A program made the translations under genes and the position numbers. A stretch of DNA of 64,000 nucleotides from Sphingopyxis indica (GTDB lineage Bacteria; Pseudomonadota; Alphaproteobacteria; Sphingomonadales; Sphingomonadaceae), in the NCBI RefSeq assembly GCF_900188185.1, contig NZ_FZPA01000008.1, positions 142,345 to 206,344 on the forward strand. The letters are read 5' to 3'. The notes under the pieces were generated by a model that searched no databases, was not told the origin of the DNA, and saw nothing but the letters and a program-made list of their open reading frames with translations. Shown piece by piece: positions 8,524 through 18,090 of the stretch (within the stretch, counting starts at the first letter, position 1; each line of letters starts with the position of its first letter).

Positions 8524-10467
8524 GTGGTCTTGCTTTTCCGCCTTCGCCTGCTCACCCTTCTCCTCGCTGCCCTGGGCGGCATCATGCTCCATCCGGCGGC
8601 TGCGCGAGCACAAGGCGGCGAGGTTCAGACCGTTTGGCGGCTTCTCGACTATGTGGCCGTCGACTATGCCGGAGCCGTGTCGGGCGGCCGCGTCACGAGT
8701 ACGACCGAATATGCCGAGATGACCGAATTCTCGGCGACGATCCGGACCGGCATCGCGGCCCTCCCTTCGAATCCCGGACGCGCCAGGCTGATCGCCGAGG
8801 CGCAAGGGCTTGAGGCCGCCATCGCTTCAAAGGCCGCGCCGGAAGCGGTGGCGCAGAAGGCGCGAGCCTTGGCTAGCGATTTGCTGGCCGCCTATCCGGT
8901 GCCGCTTGCGCCCGCCAAGGCGCCCGATCCGGCGCGCGGCGCGGCGCTCTACGCCGAGAATTGCGCGAGCTGCCACGGCGCCAAGGGCGATGGTCACGGC
9001 CCGCAGACGATTGGAATGGATCCGCCGCCGATCGCCTTCACTGACGCAGAGCGTGCGCGCAAGCGCAGCCTGTTCGCGCTTTATCAGGTGATCGACCAAG
9101 GCCTCGACGGCACGGCGATGCAGAGCTTTGCGCATCTGCCATCGGAAGACCGTTGGGCGCTTTCGGCCTATGTCGGCGGTTTTGCGTTCAAGGATACCGT
9201 TGCGGGCGAACGCATCTGGAAGACCGATCCGGCCCTGCGCCAGCGCTTTCCCGATCTCCAGGCCTTCACCAGCATGACGCCGGAGGCGCTCGGCCGCGCG
9301 ATCGGGCAGGACAAGGCGGATGCCGTCATCGCCTATCTGCGTGCGAACCCGCAGGCGCTGCGCCCGCCGACGCCCGCATCGCTCGCGGTCGCGCGCGAAA
9401 AGCTTGCCCAGAGCCTTGCCGCCTATCGCGCGGGCGACAGACGCGGCGCTGAACAGCTTGCGCTCTCCGCATATCTCGACGGATTCGAACCGCTTGAGCC
9501 GGTCCTCACTGCCCGAGACGCGACGCTGATGGCGCGCATCGAGGGCGCGATGGGGGAATTCCGAACCGCGATCGGGCGCGGTGAGCCGGCCGACGTCCTC
9601 GCCAGCAAATCCGCCGTGATCGAGGGTCTGTTCACAGACGCAGAGACCGTGTTGTCTCCGGATGCGGCGAGCGACGCCTCAACCTTCATTGGTGCGCTCA
9701 CCATTCTGCTGCGCGAGGGGCTCGAAGCGCTGCTGATCGTCGTTGCGATGATCGCCTTCCTGCGCAAGGCCGACCGCCCCGAGGTGCTATCCTATGTCCA
9801 TGGCGGCTGGATCGCTGCGCTTATCGCGGGTGGCGCGACCTGGGCGGTTGCGACCTATGCGATCTCGATCAGCGGCGCGAGCCGCGAACTCACCGAAGGG
9901 TTCGGCTCGCTCTTCGCGGCGGTGGTGCTGGTCTCTGTGGGCATCTGGATGCACGGCAAGTCGCACGCCGAAAGCTGGCAGCGCTATATCCGCGAGGCGC
10001 TCGGCAAGGCATTGTCGCGCCGCTCGGCCTGGTTCCTGTTCGGCCTCGCCTTTCTCGTCGTTTATCGCGAGGCGTTCGAGACGATCTTGTTCTTCGCAGC
10101 ATTGGCAGCACAAGGGCGCGGGAGCGTCATCGCGGCAGGCGCGGCAACCGCGGTCGCGGTGCTCGCGGTGGTTGCTTGGGCGATGCTGCGTTACAGCCGC
10201 TCACTGCCGATCGGGAAATTCTTCGCCTACAGCTCGGTGCTCATCGCCATCCTTGCGGTGGTGCTCGCCGGCAAGGGCACGGCCGCGCTTCAGGAGGCCG
10301 GGCTCATCGACATCACGCCGGTCGCGCATGTGCCGAGGCTCTCGATGCTGGGTATCTTCCCGTCATTGCAGCCGCTGCTTCTCCAGTTCCTCGCGCTTGC
10401 GATTTTGTGGCTCGGGTTCTGGTACAACGGACGCAAGCACGCTGCCGCTAGTGCCGCTGCCGAATAG
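8524..10467 (+). CDS. Ftr1/PbrT-like permease fused to a cytochrome c domain
   Basis: 647 residues from the GTG at 8524, which has GGAG 8 bp upstream and gives a clean signal peptide; a TTG at 8503 overlapping the CDF stop is the alternative. Periplasmic N-terminal part carries haem motif C147-A-S-C-H151 with downstream 'GPQTIGMDPPPIAFTD'. The C-terminal membrane part has two R-E-x-x-E motifs, 'REGLEALL' (R397) and 'REAFETIL' (R515), the metal-translocating signatures of Ftr1/EfeU. This architecture occurs in PbrT lead-uptake proteins and bacterial iron permeases. Placed behind MerR-controlled genes, a Pb/Zn-linked role is likely; iron uptake is the alternative. Confidence 0.88.
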   Translation: MVLLFRLRLLTLLLAALGGIMLHPAAARAQGGEVQTVWRLLDYVAVDYAGAVSGGRVTSTTEYAEMTEFSATIRTGIAALPSNPGRARLIAEAQGLEAAIASKAAPEAVAQKARALASDLLAAYPVPLAPAKAPDPARGAALYAENCASCHGAKGDGHGPQTIGMDPPPIAFTDAERARKRSLFALYQVIDQGLDGTAMQSFAHLPSEDRWALSAYVGGFAFKDTVAGERIWKTDPALRQRFPDLQAFTSMTPEALGRAIGQDKADAVIAYLRANPQALRPPTPASLAVAREKLAQSLAAYRAGDRRGAEQLALSAYLDGFEPLEPVLTARDATLMARIEGAMGEFRTAIGRGEPADVLASKSAVIEGLFTDAETVLSPDAASDASTFIGALTILLREGLEALLIVVAMIAFLRKADRPEVLSYVHGGWIAALIAGGATWAVATYAISISGASRELTEGFGSLFAAVVLVSVGIWMHGKSHAESWQRYIREALGKALSRRSAWFLFGLAFLVVYREAFETILFFAALAAQGRGSVIAAGAATAVAVLAVVAWAMLRYSRSLPIGKFFAYSSVLIAILAVVLAGKGTAALQEAGLIDITPVAHVPRLSMLGIFPSLQPLLLQFLALAILWLGFWYNGRKHAAASAAAE

Positions 10468-10638
10468 GCGCTCTCATTTCCAGCTCGCGCACGCGGCGCT
10501 CAGTTGCTGTTTTGCGGGAGCCGCATCTGGTGGTCGGCATCCCGGGGGTAAGCGTTCAGAAGTTCCAGTCCCTTCCGGTCAATCTGTTTGCTCGATTCCG
10601 CCATTCCTTGGAGATAATCGACGAGGGGAGAAAGACTG

Positions 10639-10965
10639 ATGTTGACGCCATTTGCCTATGCGGCGGCTGCATTGGCCGAAATCGCCGGATGCTTCGCTTT
10701 CTGGGCGTGGCTGAGACTTGACCGATCGCCTCTCTGGATAGCCCCGGGGATGGTGTCGCTCGCGCTGTTCGCATGGCTGTTGACGCTGATCGATAGCGAT
10801 GCGGCGGGGCGCGCCTATGCCGCATATGGAGGCGTTTACATCAGCGCTTCCCTGCTATGGCTCTGGGCGGTCGAGGGCGTGCGTCCCGACCGTTGGGATG
10901 TATGGGGAGCGTTGATCTGTCTGGTTGGCGCGGGCGTGATCCTGTTGGGGCCGCGTACAGCTTGA
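10639..10965 (+). CDS. YnfA/UPF0060 family inner-membrane protein
   Basis: 108 residues with four transmembrane helices, the full family length. Diagnostic stretches are '[21 protein letters not shown]', '[20 protein letters not shown]' and '[21 protein letters not shown]'. The family resembles small multidrug resistance transporters; substrate is uncertain. GAGGGGAGAAAGACTG ahead of the ATG provides the ribosome site. Common in metal-resistance clusters. Confidence 0.9.
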   Translation: MLTPFAYAAAALAEIAGCFAFWAWLRLDRSPLWIAPGMVSLALFAWLLTLIDSDAAGRAYAAYGGVYISASLLWLWAVEGVRPDRWDVWGALICLVGAGVILLGPRTA

Positions 10966-11279
10966 ACGCTGGTTTATTCATCGGATCGGCCGGAAACCGA
11001 TGAGGCAAGGCGAGCAACTCAAGCACGCTATCGACATCAAGTACAATATATGATTGGCAATCCGCCACTCTGGAAGAGAGAGATCGTTCTGAGATTTCTT
11101 AATCAACTTTACGGGTATAGATTCAGTCAAACGAAAATAACGAAACAAGATGGTCAGCCTCGACACATGATGTCACACCATATCATGAAGATAGGCGAAC
11201 ACTGTTTGCCAAGTGATTTTGGGCAGATGTGGAATTACCCTCTTTCTTTCCAGCTCATAAGAGGCTAGACGCGCAGGCG
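10966..11279. other. AT-richer intergenic stretch without a clear gene
   Basis: Base composition is visibly lower in GC than neighbours around 11040-11260. Short open frames cross it but none has a ribosome site or recognisable protein. Probably promoter region for the czc block and perhaps a recombination junction. Confidence 0.4.
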
Positions 11280-11615
11280 ATGAAGGGCTGGCTTTCCATC
11301 ATTCTCGGTCTTTTCCTCGCCCTCGGTGTGACGGCGGGGACAATGGCGCACGCAACTGAGCTGGGCGTGGGCACCAGCGCTGTTGCATCTATCGGCGGTT
11401 GCGAGAACTTCTCGAAAAAGAATGACGACGGCCAGTCCGACCCTTCCAAGGCGTCGGCCAATTTTCACGGCTGCCATTGTCACCATGTCGGAATTCCGGT
11501 CGGGGCGAAGCCCGAACCCGCGCCCGTGATTTCGGTCAAGGCTGTGCCGACACGAAACGGCACAAGCCTCTCTCCACCGACCCGTTCTGACACCTTTCGA
11601 CCTCCGATAGCCTGA
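11280..11615 (+). CDS. Small secreted protein with a HGCHCHH motif
   Basis: 111 residues starting at the ATG at 11280. A signal peptide ('GWLSIILGLFLALGVTAGTMAHA') precedes a mature part with 'GGCENFSKKNDDGQ' and, near its middle, 'HGCHCHHVG', a dense Cys/His cluster suited to Zn/Co/Cd binding. Similar small proteins precede czcC in sphingomonad metal islands, but I cannot name a family. The gene lies 64 bp ahead of the CzcC gene on the same strand, consistent with a periplasmic accessory of the Czc pump. Confidence 0.6.
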   Translation: MKGWLSIILGLFLALGVTAGTMAHATELGVGTSAVASIGGCENFSKKNDDGQSDPSKASANFHGCHCHHVGIPVGAKPEPAPVISVKAVPTRNGTSLSPPTRSDTFRPPIA

Positions 11616-11679
11616 CAGCTGAAGCTTCGCCCGGCCGAGCCTGGGCCCGCGCCTTCGGTTTGTCAGGAGTTCTTCGTAC

Positions 11680-12987
11680 ATGCATGTTCTGTTTGCGTCC
11701 GCCATGGTTGCGGCGCTTGTGGCCACATCAGCCTCGCCCGCTGCAGCGCAGGTGGCGGATCCGGCGGTTGCCGGTCCCCCAGCACCAGCCATCCCGCCCG
11801 AGGTCCGCACTGGGCCGTTACCCGCAGTCCTGACACTTGCCCGCGCGATCGAGGAAGCTGAAGTAAGATCTCCGGCCCTTGTCGCAGCCCGGGCCGACGT
11901 CGAAGCCGCGCGCGGCCGTCTGCGACAGGCGCGTTTCCGCTTCAATCCAGTCCTGGACGTCGAAGTCGAGAATTTCGCGGGCACCGGACCCTATTCGGGC
12001 TTCAATGGCACCGAGACCACCGTTTCGGTCAACCAGAGGCTCGACCTCGGCGGTAGGCGAAAGGCGAGGATGACGCTTGCCGAGGCCGAATTCGCCGCCC
12101 AGGAATATCGCTTCGCGATCGCTCGCGCCGATCTCGGCCGGCAGGTCCGCAATCTCTTCGCGCTTGGCGTAGCCGCGCGCGACAATCTGGCGCTTGCTAG
12201 GGAAAATGAAGACCGGGCGCGTGAACTATCGCGCGTCGCACGCGAGCTGGTCGATGCAGGAAAGGAACCCCCGCTGCGGGGCCTGCGCGCCGAGGCAGCA
12301 CTTGCACAGGCAACGGCAGCGCTGCGTGCCGCCGAAGCCGATGAGGCGGCCGCCCGCCGTTCGCTTGCTGCGCTCCTTGGGGTCGATGTTCCTCCTACAG
12401 AGCTCGCCGGCAGCGACATGCTGGCCCCGCCAGCCACTGTCGATGCAATGGCGACGCTCGATGTACGCCTTGCCGAAGCGGAACGGGTCATTGCCGATGC
12501 CGAGCTGCGCCAGGCCCGCGCGGAGGGTCGGCTCGATCCGTCTGTCGGTGTTGGCGTGCGCCAATTGCGCGAAACCGGCGACCGCGCTTTGATCGCCAGC
12601 CTTTCGGTGCCGCTTCCCGTCTTTGATCGCAATCAGGGCAATGTCGCCGCCGCGCGATCGGGTGTGCAGGGAGCGGAGGCGCGCCGCAACAGCGTGCTCG
12701 CCAACACCCAGGCTGAAATCGCCAACGCACGCGCGGCCCTGGACGCGGCCGAGGCGCGGGTCGCCGCTCTCGAAGGAAGCGGCATCGGTCAAGCGCGCGA
12801 AGCCCTGCGTCTTGCGCAGCTGTCCTACCGGGCCGGCAAATCCTCGCTGATCGAATTGCTCGACGCGCAGCAGGCTTATGCCTCGACCCAGGGCGAACTC
12901 ATAGCGGCGCGTCGCGCCCGGGCGGAAGCCCAGGCTACCCTGGCGCGTCAGGCTGCGGCGGCTGATGCTGTGGACATAGGCCAATGA
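11680..12987 (+). CDS. czcC: CzcC-type outer-membrane efflux channel
   Basis: 435 residues; TolC/CzcC family. A signal peptide ending 'ASPAAAQ' is followed by two repeated alpha-helical hairpin halves, rich in Ala/Arg/Glu coiled coil, beginning 'LTLARAIEEAEVRSPALVAARADVEAARGRLRQA' and later 'AEAERVIADAELRQARAEGRLDPSVGVGVRQL'. 'SYRAGKSSLIELLDAQQAY' near the C-terminus is a hallmark of these channels. It forms the outer-membrane exit for the CzcBA pump encoded next; 139 bp separate it from czcB. Confidence 0.9.
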   Translation: MHVLFASAMVAALVATSASPAAAQVADPAVAGPPAPAIPPEVRTGPLPAVLTLARAIEEAEVRSPALVAARADVEAARGRLRQARFRFNPVLDVEVENFAGTGPYSGFNGTETTVSVNQRLDLGGRRKARMTLAEAEFAAQEYRFAIARADLGRQVRNLFALGVAARDNLALARENEDRARELSRVARELVDAGKEPPLRGLRAEAALAQATAALRAAEADEAAARRSLAALLGVDVPPTELAGSDMLAPPATVDAMATLDVRLAEAERVIADAELRQARAEGRLDPSVGVGVRQLRETGDRALIASLSVPLPVFDRNQGNVAAARSGVQGAEARRNSVLANTQAEIANARAALDAAEARVAALEGSGIGQAREALRLAQLSYRAGKSSLIELLDAQQAYASTQGELIAARRARAEAQATLARQAAAADAVDIGQ

Positions 12988-13126
12988 CGGCGTTTGTCTC
13001 GGAGATTCGCACCCCCCTGTCATCACCGACAGCCTGCGCCATCCCGCACTCCTCAACCACTGCGTCACGGCTCGCAGCGAAGCGCAACCTGTCGCGGCCA
13101 GCTCACATGATATTCGGAGATGTTGA

Positions 13127-14287
13127 ATGATCACACAGGACAAACGCCTCCTCGGCGGTGTGGCTGGCGCCGTGCTGCTCGCAGCAGTCGGCGGCTTTTC
13201 GGTCGCCCGCTGCACCGCAGATCCGGCTGCCGACACCCAAAGTGGCGAAAAGGCGGAAGAAGACGCCGAAGCTCACGCCGACAGCCTGCCTATGACTGCC
13301 GATGCGATCCGCGCTGCCGAAATCGCCGTAGAAGCGGTGCGCGCTGGCGGACTTGGATCGGAAATTATTGCCCAGGCCACCGTTGCCGCAGCACCGAATG
13401 GTGAGGCCATCGTCACCGCGCGCGCCGGCGGCGCTGTTACTCGTGTGTACAAACGGCTGGGTGATCCAGTTCGTGCCGGAGAGGCGCTGGCCATTGTCCA
13501 AAGCCGAGATGCCGCTCAGATCGCGGCGGACAAGGCAGCGGCCGAAGCACGCGCGGTGCTCGCCCAGCGCAATCTCGCTCGGGAGCGGCAACTCTATGAA
13601 CAGAAGGTGTCGGCCCGCGTCGATTATGAACAGGCGCAGGCGGAGGCTGGGGTTGCAGCAGCAGAAGCTCGGCGTGCCCAGGTCGCGGCCAGGGCCGCGA
13701 ATGTCACGGGCGATGGCAGCGGTGCGATTGTCGCCAGCCCGGTTTCCGGACGGGTAACTGCCGAAAATGTAAGTCTTGGCGCATTCGTCCAACCGGAAAC
13801 CGAGCTGTTCCGCGTCGCCGATCCGTCGAAAGTGCAAATCGAGGCTGCGGTTGGGCCGACCGATGCGGAGCGTCTCGCTCCCGGTGATCGGGCTATCGTC
13901 GAGTTGCCCGACGGCCGCACGATCGAGGCCAGGGTTCGCGCGATCACGCCGGGGCTCGCAGGCGAAACGCGTTCGGCCACAGCCGTGCTCGACGTTCCCG
14001 GAAGCCTCCAACCAGGGCTTCCGGTACGTGTCCGTTTGCTGCCGAGCCGTGGCGAAGTGTCGGACGCGATCGTCATATCCGAAGATGCGCTTCAAACCCT
14101 GGAAGGACGAGACGTGGTCTTCGTGCGCACCAAACAGGGTTTTCGCTTACGCAACGTCACGGTGGGTCGGCGCAGCGCCGGTCGCGTCGAGATCGTCTCG
14201 GGTCTGAAACCGGGCGAGATGATCGCAACCAGAAACGCATTCCTGCTCAAGGCCGAGCTCGGCAAGGGCGCGGGCGAGGAGCACTAA
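13127..14287 (+). CDS. czcB: CzcB-type RND periplasmic adaptor
   Basis: 386 residues. N-terminal membrane anchor/signal (about residues 9-28), then a biotinyl-lipoyl-like half ('GEAIVTARAGGAVTRVYKRLGDPVRAGEALAIVQS'), a helical hairpin (residues ~130-190) and the second half 'GAIVASPVSGRVTAENVSLGAFV', followed by beta-barrel sequence. The stretch 'EDAEAHADSLPM' before the adaptor core has a few acidic/His residues as in Zn-type adaptors. No CusF domain is present, unlike the first adaptor of the window. It starts 139 bp after czcC and ends 3 bp before czcA. Confidence 0.9.
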   Translation: MITQDKRLLGGVAGAVLLAAVGGFSVARCTADPAADTQSGEKAEEDAEAHADSLPMTADAIRAAEIAVEAVRAGGLGSEIIAQATVAAAPNGEAIVTARAGGAVTRVYKRLGDPVRAGEALAIVQSRDAAQIAADKAAAEARAVLAQRNLARERQLYEQKVSARVDYEQAQAEAGVAAAEARRAQVAARAANVTGDGSGAIVASPVSGRVTAENVSLGAFVQPETELFRVADPSKVQIEAAVGPTDAERLAPGDRAIVELPDGRTIEARVRAITPGLAGETRSATAVLDVPGSLQPGLPVRVRLLPSRGEVSDAIVISEDALQTLEGRDVVFVRTKQGFRLRNVTVGRRSAGRVEIVSGLKPGEMIATRNAFLLKAELGKGAGEEH

Positions 14288-14290
14288 TTC

Positions 14291-17200
14291 ATGATCGCAC
14301 GACTTATTGCGCTCTCCGTCCGCGCCCGCTGGATGGTCCTGTTCCTCTTCCTGGCGGTAGCAGCGCTCGGTACATGGCAGCTGTTCAAGCTACCGATCGA
14401 CGCAGTGCCGGACATCACCAGCAACCAGGTGCAGATAAATACGGTCGATCCGCGTCTGTCCCCGGAAGAAATCGAAAAGCTCGTCACCTACCCGGTCGAA
14501 ATCTCTCTGGCCGGCATCCCCGGACTTGAAACGACCAGATCCATCTCGCGCAACGGGTTCAGTCAGGTAACGGCAATCTTCTCCGAATCTACCGATTTGT
14601 ATTTCGCACGGCAACAGGTGGGGGAGCGGCTGACCCAGGTTACCGAGAACCTGCCCGATGGCGTGCAGCCGCAGATCGGGCCGGTGACAACCGGTCTTGG
14701 CGAGATAGTCATGTATACCGTCGGCTACACCAATCCCGACGGCAAGGGCGCAAAGAAAATGGCTGGAAAGGCGGGCTGGCAGCCCGACGGCAGCTATCTT
14801 ACGCCTGAGGGCGAGTTGCTCACCGATGAGGTTGCCAAAGCCGGATATTTGCGGACCGTCCAAGACTGGATCATCGGCCCGCAGCTGAAGGCCGTGCGCG
14901 GTGTGGCAGGGGTCGACTCGATCGGCGGCTATGCCAAGACGTTCGTGGTGGAGCCCGATCCGACCAAACTGACTAGTTACGGAATTTCCTACAGCGAACT
15001 CGGCGAAGCACTGGAAGATGCCAACCTTGCGGTAGGCGCCAATTTTTTCAACCGCGGCGGTGAAGCCTATCTCGTGCGTGTCGATGCGCGGGTGCGCTCC
15101 GGCGATGAAATCAGGAACGCGGTCGTGGCAACGCGCGGCGGTGTTCCGATCACGGTTGGCCAGATCGCCGACGTCAAGGTCGGCGGTGATTTGCGGACCG
15201 GCGCTGGCAGTCTGAACGGCAAGGAAGCGGTGATTGGCACCGTGCTCATGCTGATTGATCAGAACAGCCGGATTGTGGCGGAATCTGTAACAGAGAAAAT
15301 TGATCAGGTTTCGAAGACGCTGCCCCCCGGTGTCGATGTAAACATCGTCCTAAACCGCGCCGAACTGGTCGGTGCGACCGTAGGAACAGTCGAAACCAAT
15401 CTGACCGAGGGCGCGTTGCTGGTCGCTGCTGCGCTCTTCTTGCTCCTAGGCAACTGGCGCGCCGCGATCATCGCAGCCCTGGTAATTCCGTTCTCCTTCC
15501 TGATGATGGCAACCGGGATGAACACGTTTGGGGTGCCGGGCAACCTCATGAGCTTGGGGGCGCTCGATTTCGGCCTGATCGTGGATGGTGCCGTCATCAT
15601 CATCGAGAACTGTCTCGCGCGATTGGCCCATCGCCAGGAACATGAAGGGAGACTGTTGACCCTTAATGAACGGCTCGAAGAAACGATGCATGCGTCGCAG
15701 GAGATGATCAAACCGACAGTCTTCGGTCAGGCGATTATTCTCCTCTCCTTCGCACCGCTGCTGATGTTCACCGGCGTGGAGGGCAAGACCTTCTCGCCCA
15801 TGGCAATCACGATCATGCTGGCGCTATTCTCCGCGTTCATCCTTTCACTCACGCTGGTGCCCGCACTGGTGGCATTGCTCATTCGCGGGCGAGTTGCCGA
15901 GAAGGAAGTATGGCTGATCCGCAAGAGCAAGGACCGTTACTTGCCGCTGCTCGACAAGGCGCTGGCCCGGCCGATGCCGTTCATCGCCGGGGGCTTGGCA
16001 TTCTTTCTGGTGGCGTTCCCGGTCTTTGGACTGCTCGGTTCGGAATTCATTCCTCAACTTGACGAGAAGAACCTGGCCGTTGCCTCGACACGCGTACCGT
16101 CGGTGAGCATCGATCAATCTCTGGCGATGCAGCGCAAGGTCGAGGCGGCTGTAGCAGAGCTGCCTGAGGTGGAATTGATGTTCTCCAAGACCGGTACGGC
16201 AGAGGTCGCTACCGATCCGATGCCGGTGAATGTCTCTGATGGGTTCGTCATTCTCAAGCCGGAAGACGAGTGGCCTGCGGGAGTGGATAGCAAGGCCGAC
16301 GTGGTTGAACGCATCGAGAAGGCCGTGAGTGGCCAACTCGGGCAGGTCTACGAAGTCAGCCAGCCGATCGAACTGCGCTTCAATGAGCTGATCTCAGGCG
16401 TCCGCGGTGACGTGGCGATCAAGCTCTATGGCGACGATCTCGACAAGATGTCGCAGACCGCCAACGAAATGGTCGAGGTGCTTCAGGCCATTCCGGGTGC
16501 GGCCAGCGTGAAGGCGGATCAGGTCGGGGGTGCGCCTTTGCTTGATGTGGAGCTGGATCGTGCGATGATTGCCCGCTATGGACTCACCGTCAAAGAGGTG
16601 GCGGACACCGTCGCAACGGCTCTTGGCGGGCGGGAGTCGGGGTTGCTGTATGAAGGCGACCGCCGCTACGACATCGCGGTCCGCGTGCCCGACGCAACGC
16701 GGGTAAACCTTGACGATATTCGTGCGCTTCCTGTGCTCTTGCCCGAAGAGCCCGGGGAAATCCGGCAACAGATCCCGCTCTCGCTAGTAGCGAATATCCA
16801 GTTGACTGAAGGGCTTAACGAGATACGGCGCGAAAACGGAAAACGACGCGTCGTTGTCCAGTTGAATCTCGAGGATCGCGACGCAGGCTCGTTCGTCGAG
16901 GAGGCGCAGGCCAAAATTGCACAAGTAGAACTGCCTGCCGGCTACTATCTGGAATGGGGCGGACAGTTCGAGAATTTGCAAGCGGCGACGGCACGACTGT
17001 CGATCGTGGTGCCGCTAGCCTTTGTTGCCATCTTCGTCCTGCTTTTCATGGCCCTTGGATCGGCAGGCCGGGCGATTGCGGTCTTCCTGACCTTGCCGCT
17101 GGGGTTGGCCGGCGGGATTTTCACCCTCGCCCTGACCGGTATCAACTTTTCCGTCTCGGCAGCGGTCGGGCTTATCGTGCTGGCCGGTGTTTCGGTTCTG

Positions 17201-17536
17201 AACGGTCTGGTCGTGATGACGGCCATTCGTGAACGTCAGGAGCATGGGCTGCCTCTGGTTGAGGCAATCCGGGAAGGCATGGCCGAGAAGATGCGTGCAG
17301 TCATCATGACCGGCTTTGTTCCGGCGATTGGCTTCATTCCGATGGCAATCGCCACCGGGACGGGGGCCGAAGTCCAGAAGCCGCTCGCGGTCACGGTTAT
17401 CGGCGGGTTGATTGCTGCAACCGTTCTCACCCTGTTGGTGCTGCCGTCGATTGCGAAGGTTGTGCTCGGAGCAATCGAAAACCGTCGGCGCAAGCGGGAC
17501 GAGAATGCCTCGCCGATTGCGCCAGAACCGGCGTGA
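14291..17536 (+). CDS. czcA: CzcA-type heavy-metal efflux RND transporter
   Basis: 1081 residues, full-length HME-RND pump for Co/Zn/Cd. The TM4 signature is 'LDFGLIVDGAVIIIENCLARL', with the D-x(5)-D-x(6)-E proton-relay acids typical of CzcA, in contrast to CusA of the first operon. It lacks the Met triad of CusA: the equivalent positions read 'KNLAVASTRVPSVS', 'MPVNVSDGFVILKPEDEW' and 'RFNELISGVRGDVAIKL', also a CzcA-type pattern. Starts with ATG 3 bp after czcB. Confidence 0.95.
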   Translation: MIARLIALSVRARWMVLFLFLAVAALGTWQLFKLPIDAVPDITSNQVQINTVDPRLSPEEIEKLVTYPVEISLAGIPGLETTRSISRNGFSQVTAIFSESTDLYFARQQVGERLTQVTENLPDGVQPQIGPVTTGLGEIVMYTVGYTNPDGKGAKKMAGKAGWQPDGSYLTPEGELLTDEVAKAGYLRTVQDWIIGPQLKAVRGVAGVDSIGGYAKTFVVEPDPTKLTSYGISYSELGEALEDANLAVGANFFNRGGEAYLVRVDARVRSGDEIRNAVVATRGGVPITVGQIADVKVGGDLRTGAGSLNGKEAVIGTVLMLIDQNSRIVAESVTEKIDQVSKTLPPGVDVNIVLNRAELVGATVGTVETNLTEGALLVAAALFLLLGNWRAAIIAALVIPFSFLMMATGMNTFGVPGNLMSLGALDFGLIVDGAVIIIENCLARLAHRQEHEGRLLTLNERLEETMHASQEMIKPTVFGQAIILLSFAPLLMFTGVEGKTFSPMAITIMLALFSAFILSLTLVPALVALLIRGRVAEKEVWLIRKSKDRYLPLLDKALARPMPFIAGGLAFFLVAFPVFGLLGSEFIPQLDEKNLAVASTRVPSVSIDQSLAMQRKVEAAVAELPEVELMFSKTGTAEVATDPMPVNVSDGFVILKPEDEWPAGVDSKADVVERIEKAVSGQLGQVYEVSQPIELRFNELISGVRGDVAIKLYGDDLDKMSQTANEMVEVLQAIPGAASVKADQVGGAPLLDVELDRAMIARYGLTVKEVADTVATALGGRESGLLYEGDRRYDIAVRVPDATRVNLDDIRALPVLLPEEPGEIRQQIPLSLVANIQLTEGLNEIRRENGKRRVVVQLNLEDRDAGSFVEEAQAKIAQVELPAGYYLEWGGQFENLQAATARLSIVVPLAFVAIFVLLFMALGSAGRAIAVFLTLPLGLAGGIFTLALTGINFSVSAAVGLIVLAGVSVLNGLVVMTAIRERQEHGLPLVEAIREGMAEKMRAVIMTGFVPAIGFIPMAIATGTGAEVQKPLAVTVIGGLIAATVLTLLVLPSIAKVVLGAIENRRRKRDENASPIAPEPA

Positions 17537-17547
17537 AGGAGAAGATC

Positions 17548-17892
17548 ATGACTGAAACGATCAAGCTGTTGCGGATCTACACCGACGAAGCCGCCTATCT
17601 GGGTGATCGCAAGGTGCTGGAGGTGATTGCATCGCGCGCGCGCGACGCGGGATTGGCCGGCATCACCGTTCTGGATGCCCGACTCGGCTTCGGCAGATCG
17701 GCGCATGTCCACCGTCGGCACGTCTTCGAAAGTGACCGTGCCGTGGTCATCGAGATCGTCGATGAGGATGAGCGGCTGCGGACTTTTGTCGATAGTCTCG
17801 ACGATATTCCGGATGTCGGTCTGATGACCCTGGAACCGGTGGAAGTGCTTGGCGGGAAGGCACGACAGACCATCGCGGAGAAGGGTGCATGA
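17548..17892 (+). CDS. DUF190 family protein
   Basis: 114 residues from the ATG at 17548, which has a GAAGGAGAAG site upstream; an upstream in-frame start overlapping czcA is less likely. 'LRIYTDEAAYLGDRKVLEVIASRARDAGLAGITVLDARLGFG' and 'VVIEIVDEDERLRTFVDSLDD' match the DUF190 fold, a PII-like ferredoxin fold. Frequently encoded next to czcA or crcB genes, so a cytosolic regulatory or ligand-binding role beside the pump is inferred. Confidence 0.85.
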   Translation: MTETIKLLRIYTDEAAYLGDRKVLEVIASRARDAGLAGITVLDARLGFGRSAHVHRRHVFESDRAVVIEIVDEDERLRTFVDSLDDIPDVGLMTLEPVEVLGGKARQTIAEKGA

Positions 17893-18090
17893 TCGCGGAT
17901 CTCGCGTTAGCGGCATGCCATGCCGGACGCGAGGTTGCATGGCCACGCGCTCGCCGCCTGCCGCAATGATACCTCCCCTTCGCCTCGCTGGCGGAGGGGC
18001 GCGCGCACCGCAGCCGCACGTCACGCTGCCCGGTGTTGGGGCATTCAAGGATGCACCGCATGCGGTCGATCCGTTGAACGGAGACACGAT

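Noticed and set aside
10512..10721. 69-codon frame overlapping the YnfA gene start
   Set aside because: Overlaps a strongly supported gene and has no coding character.
11050..11268. 72-codon frame in the gap before the czc block
   Set aside because: No ribosome site, no homologous pattern I can see; AT-rich composition explains part of the openness.
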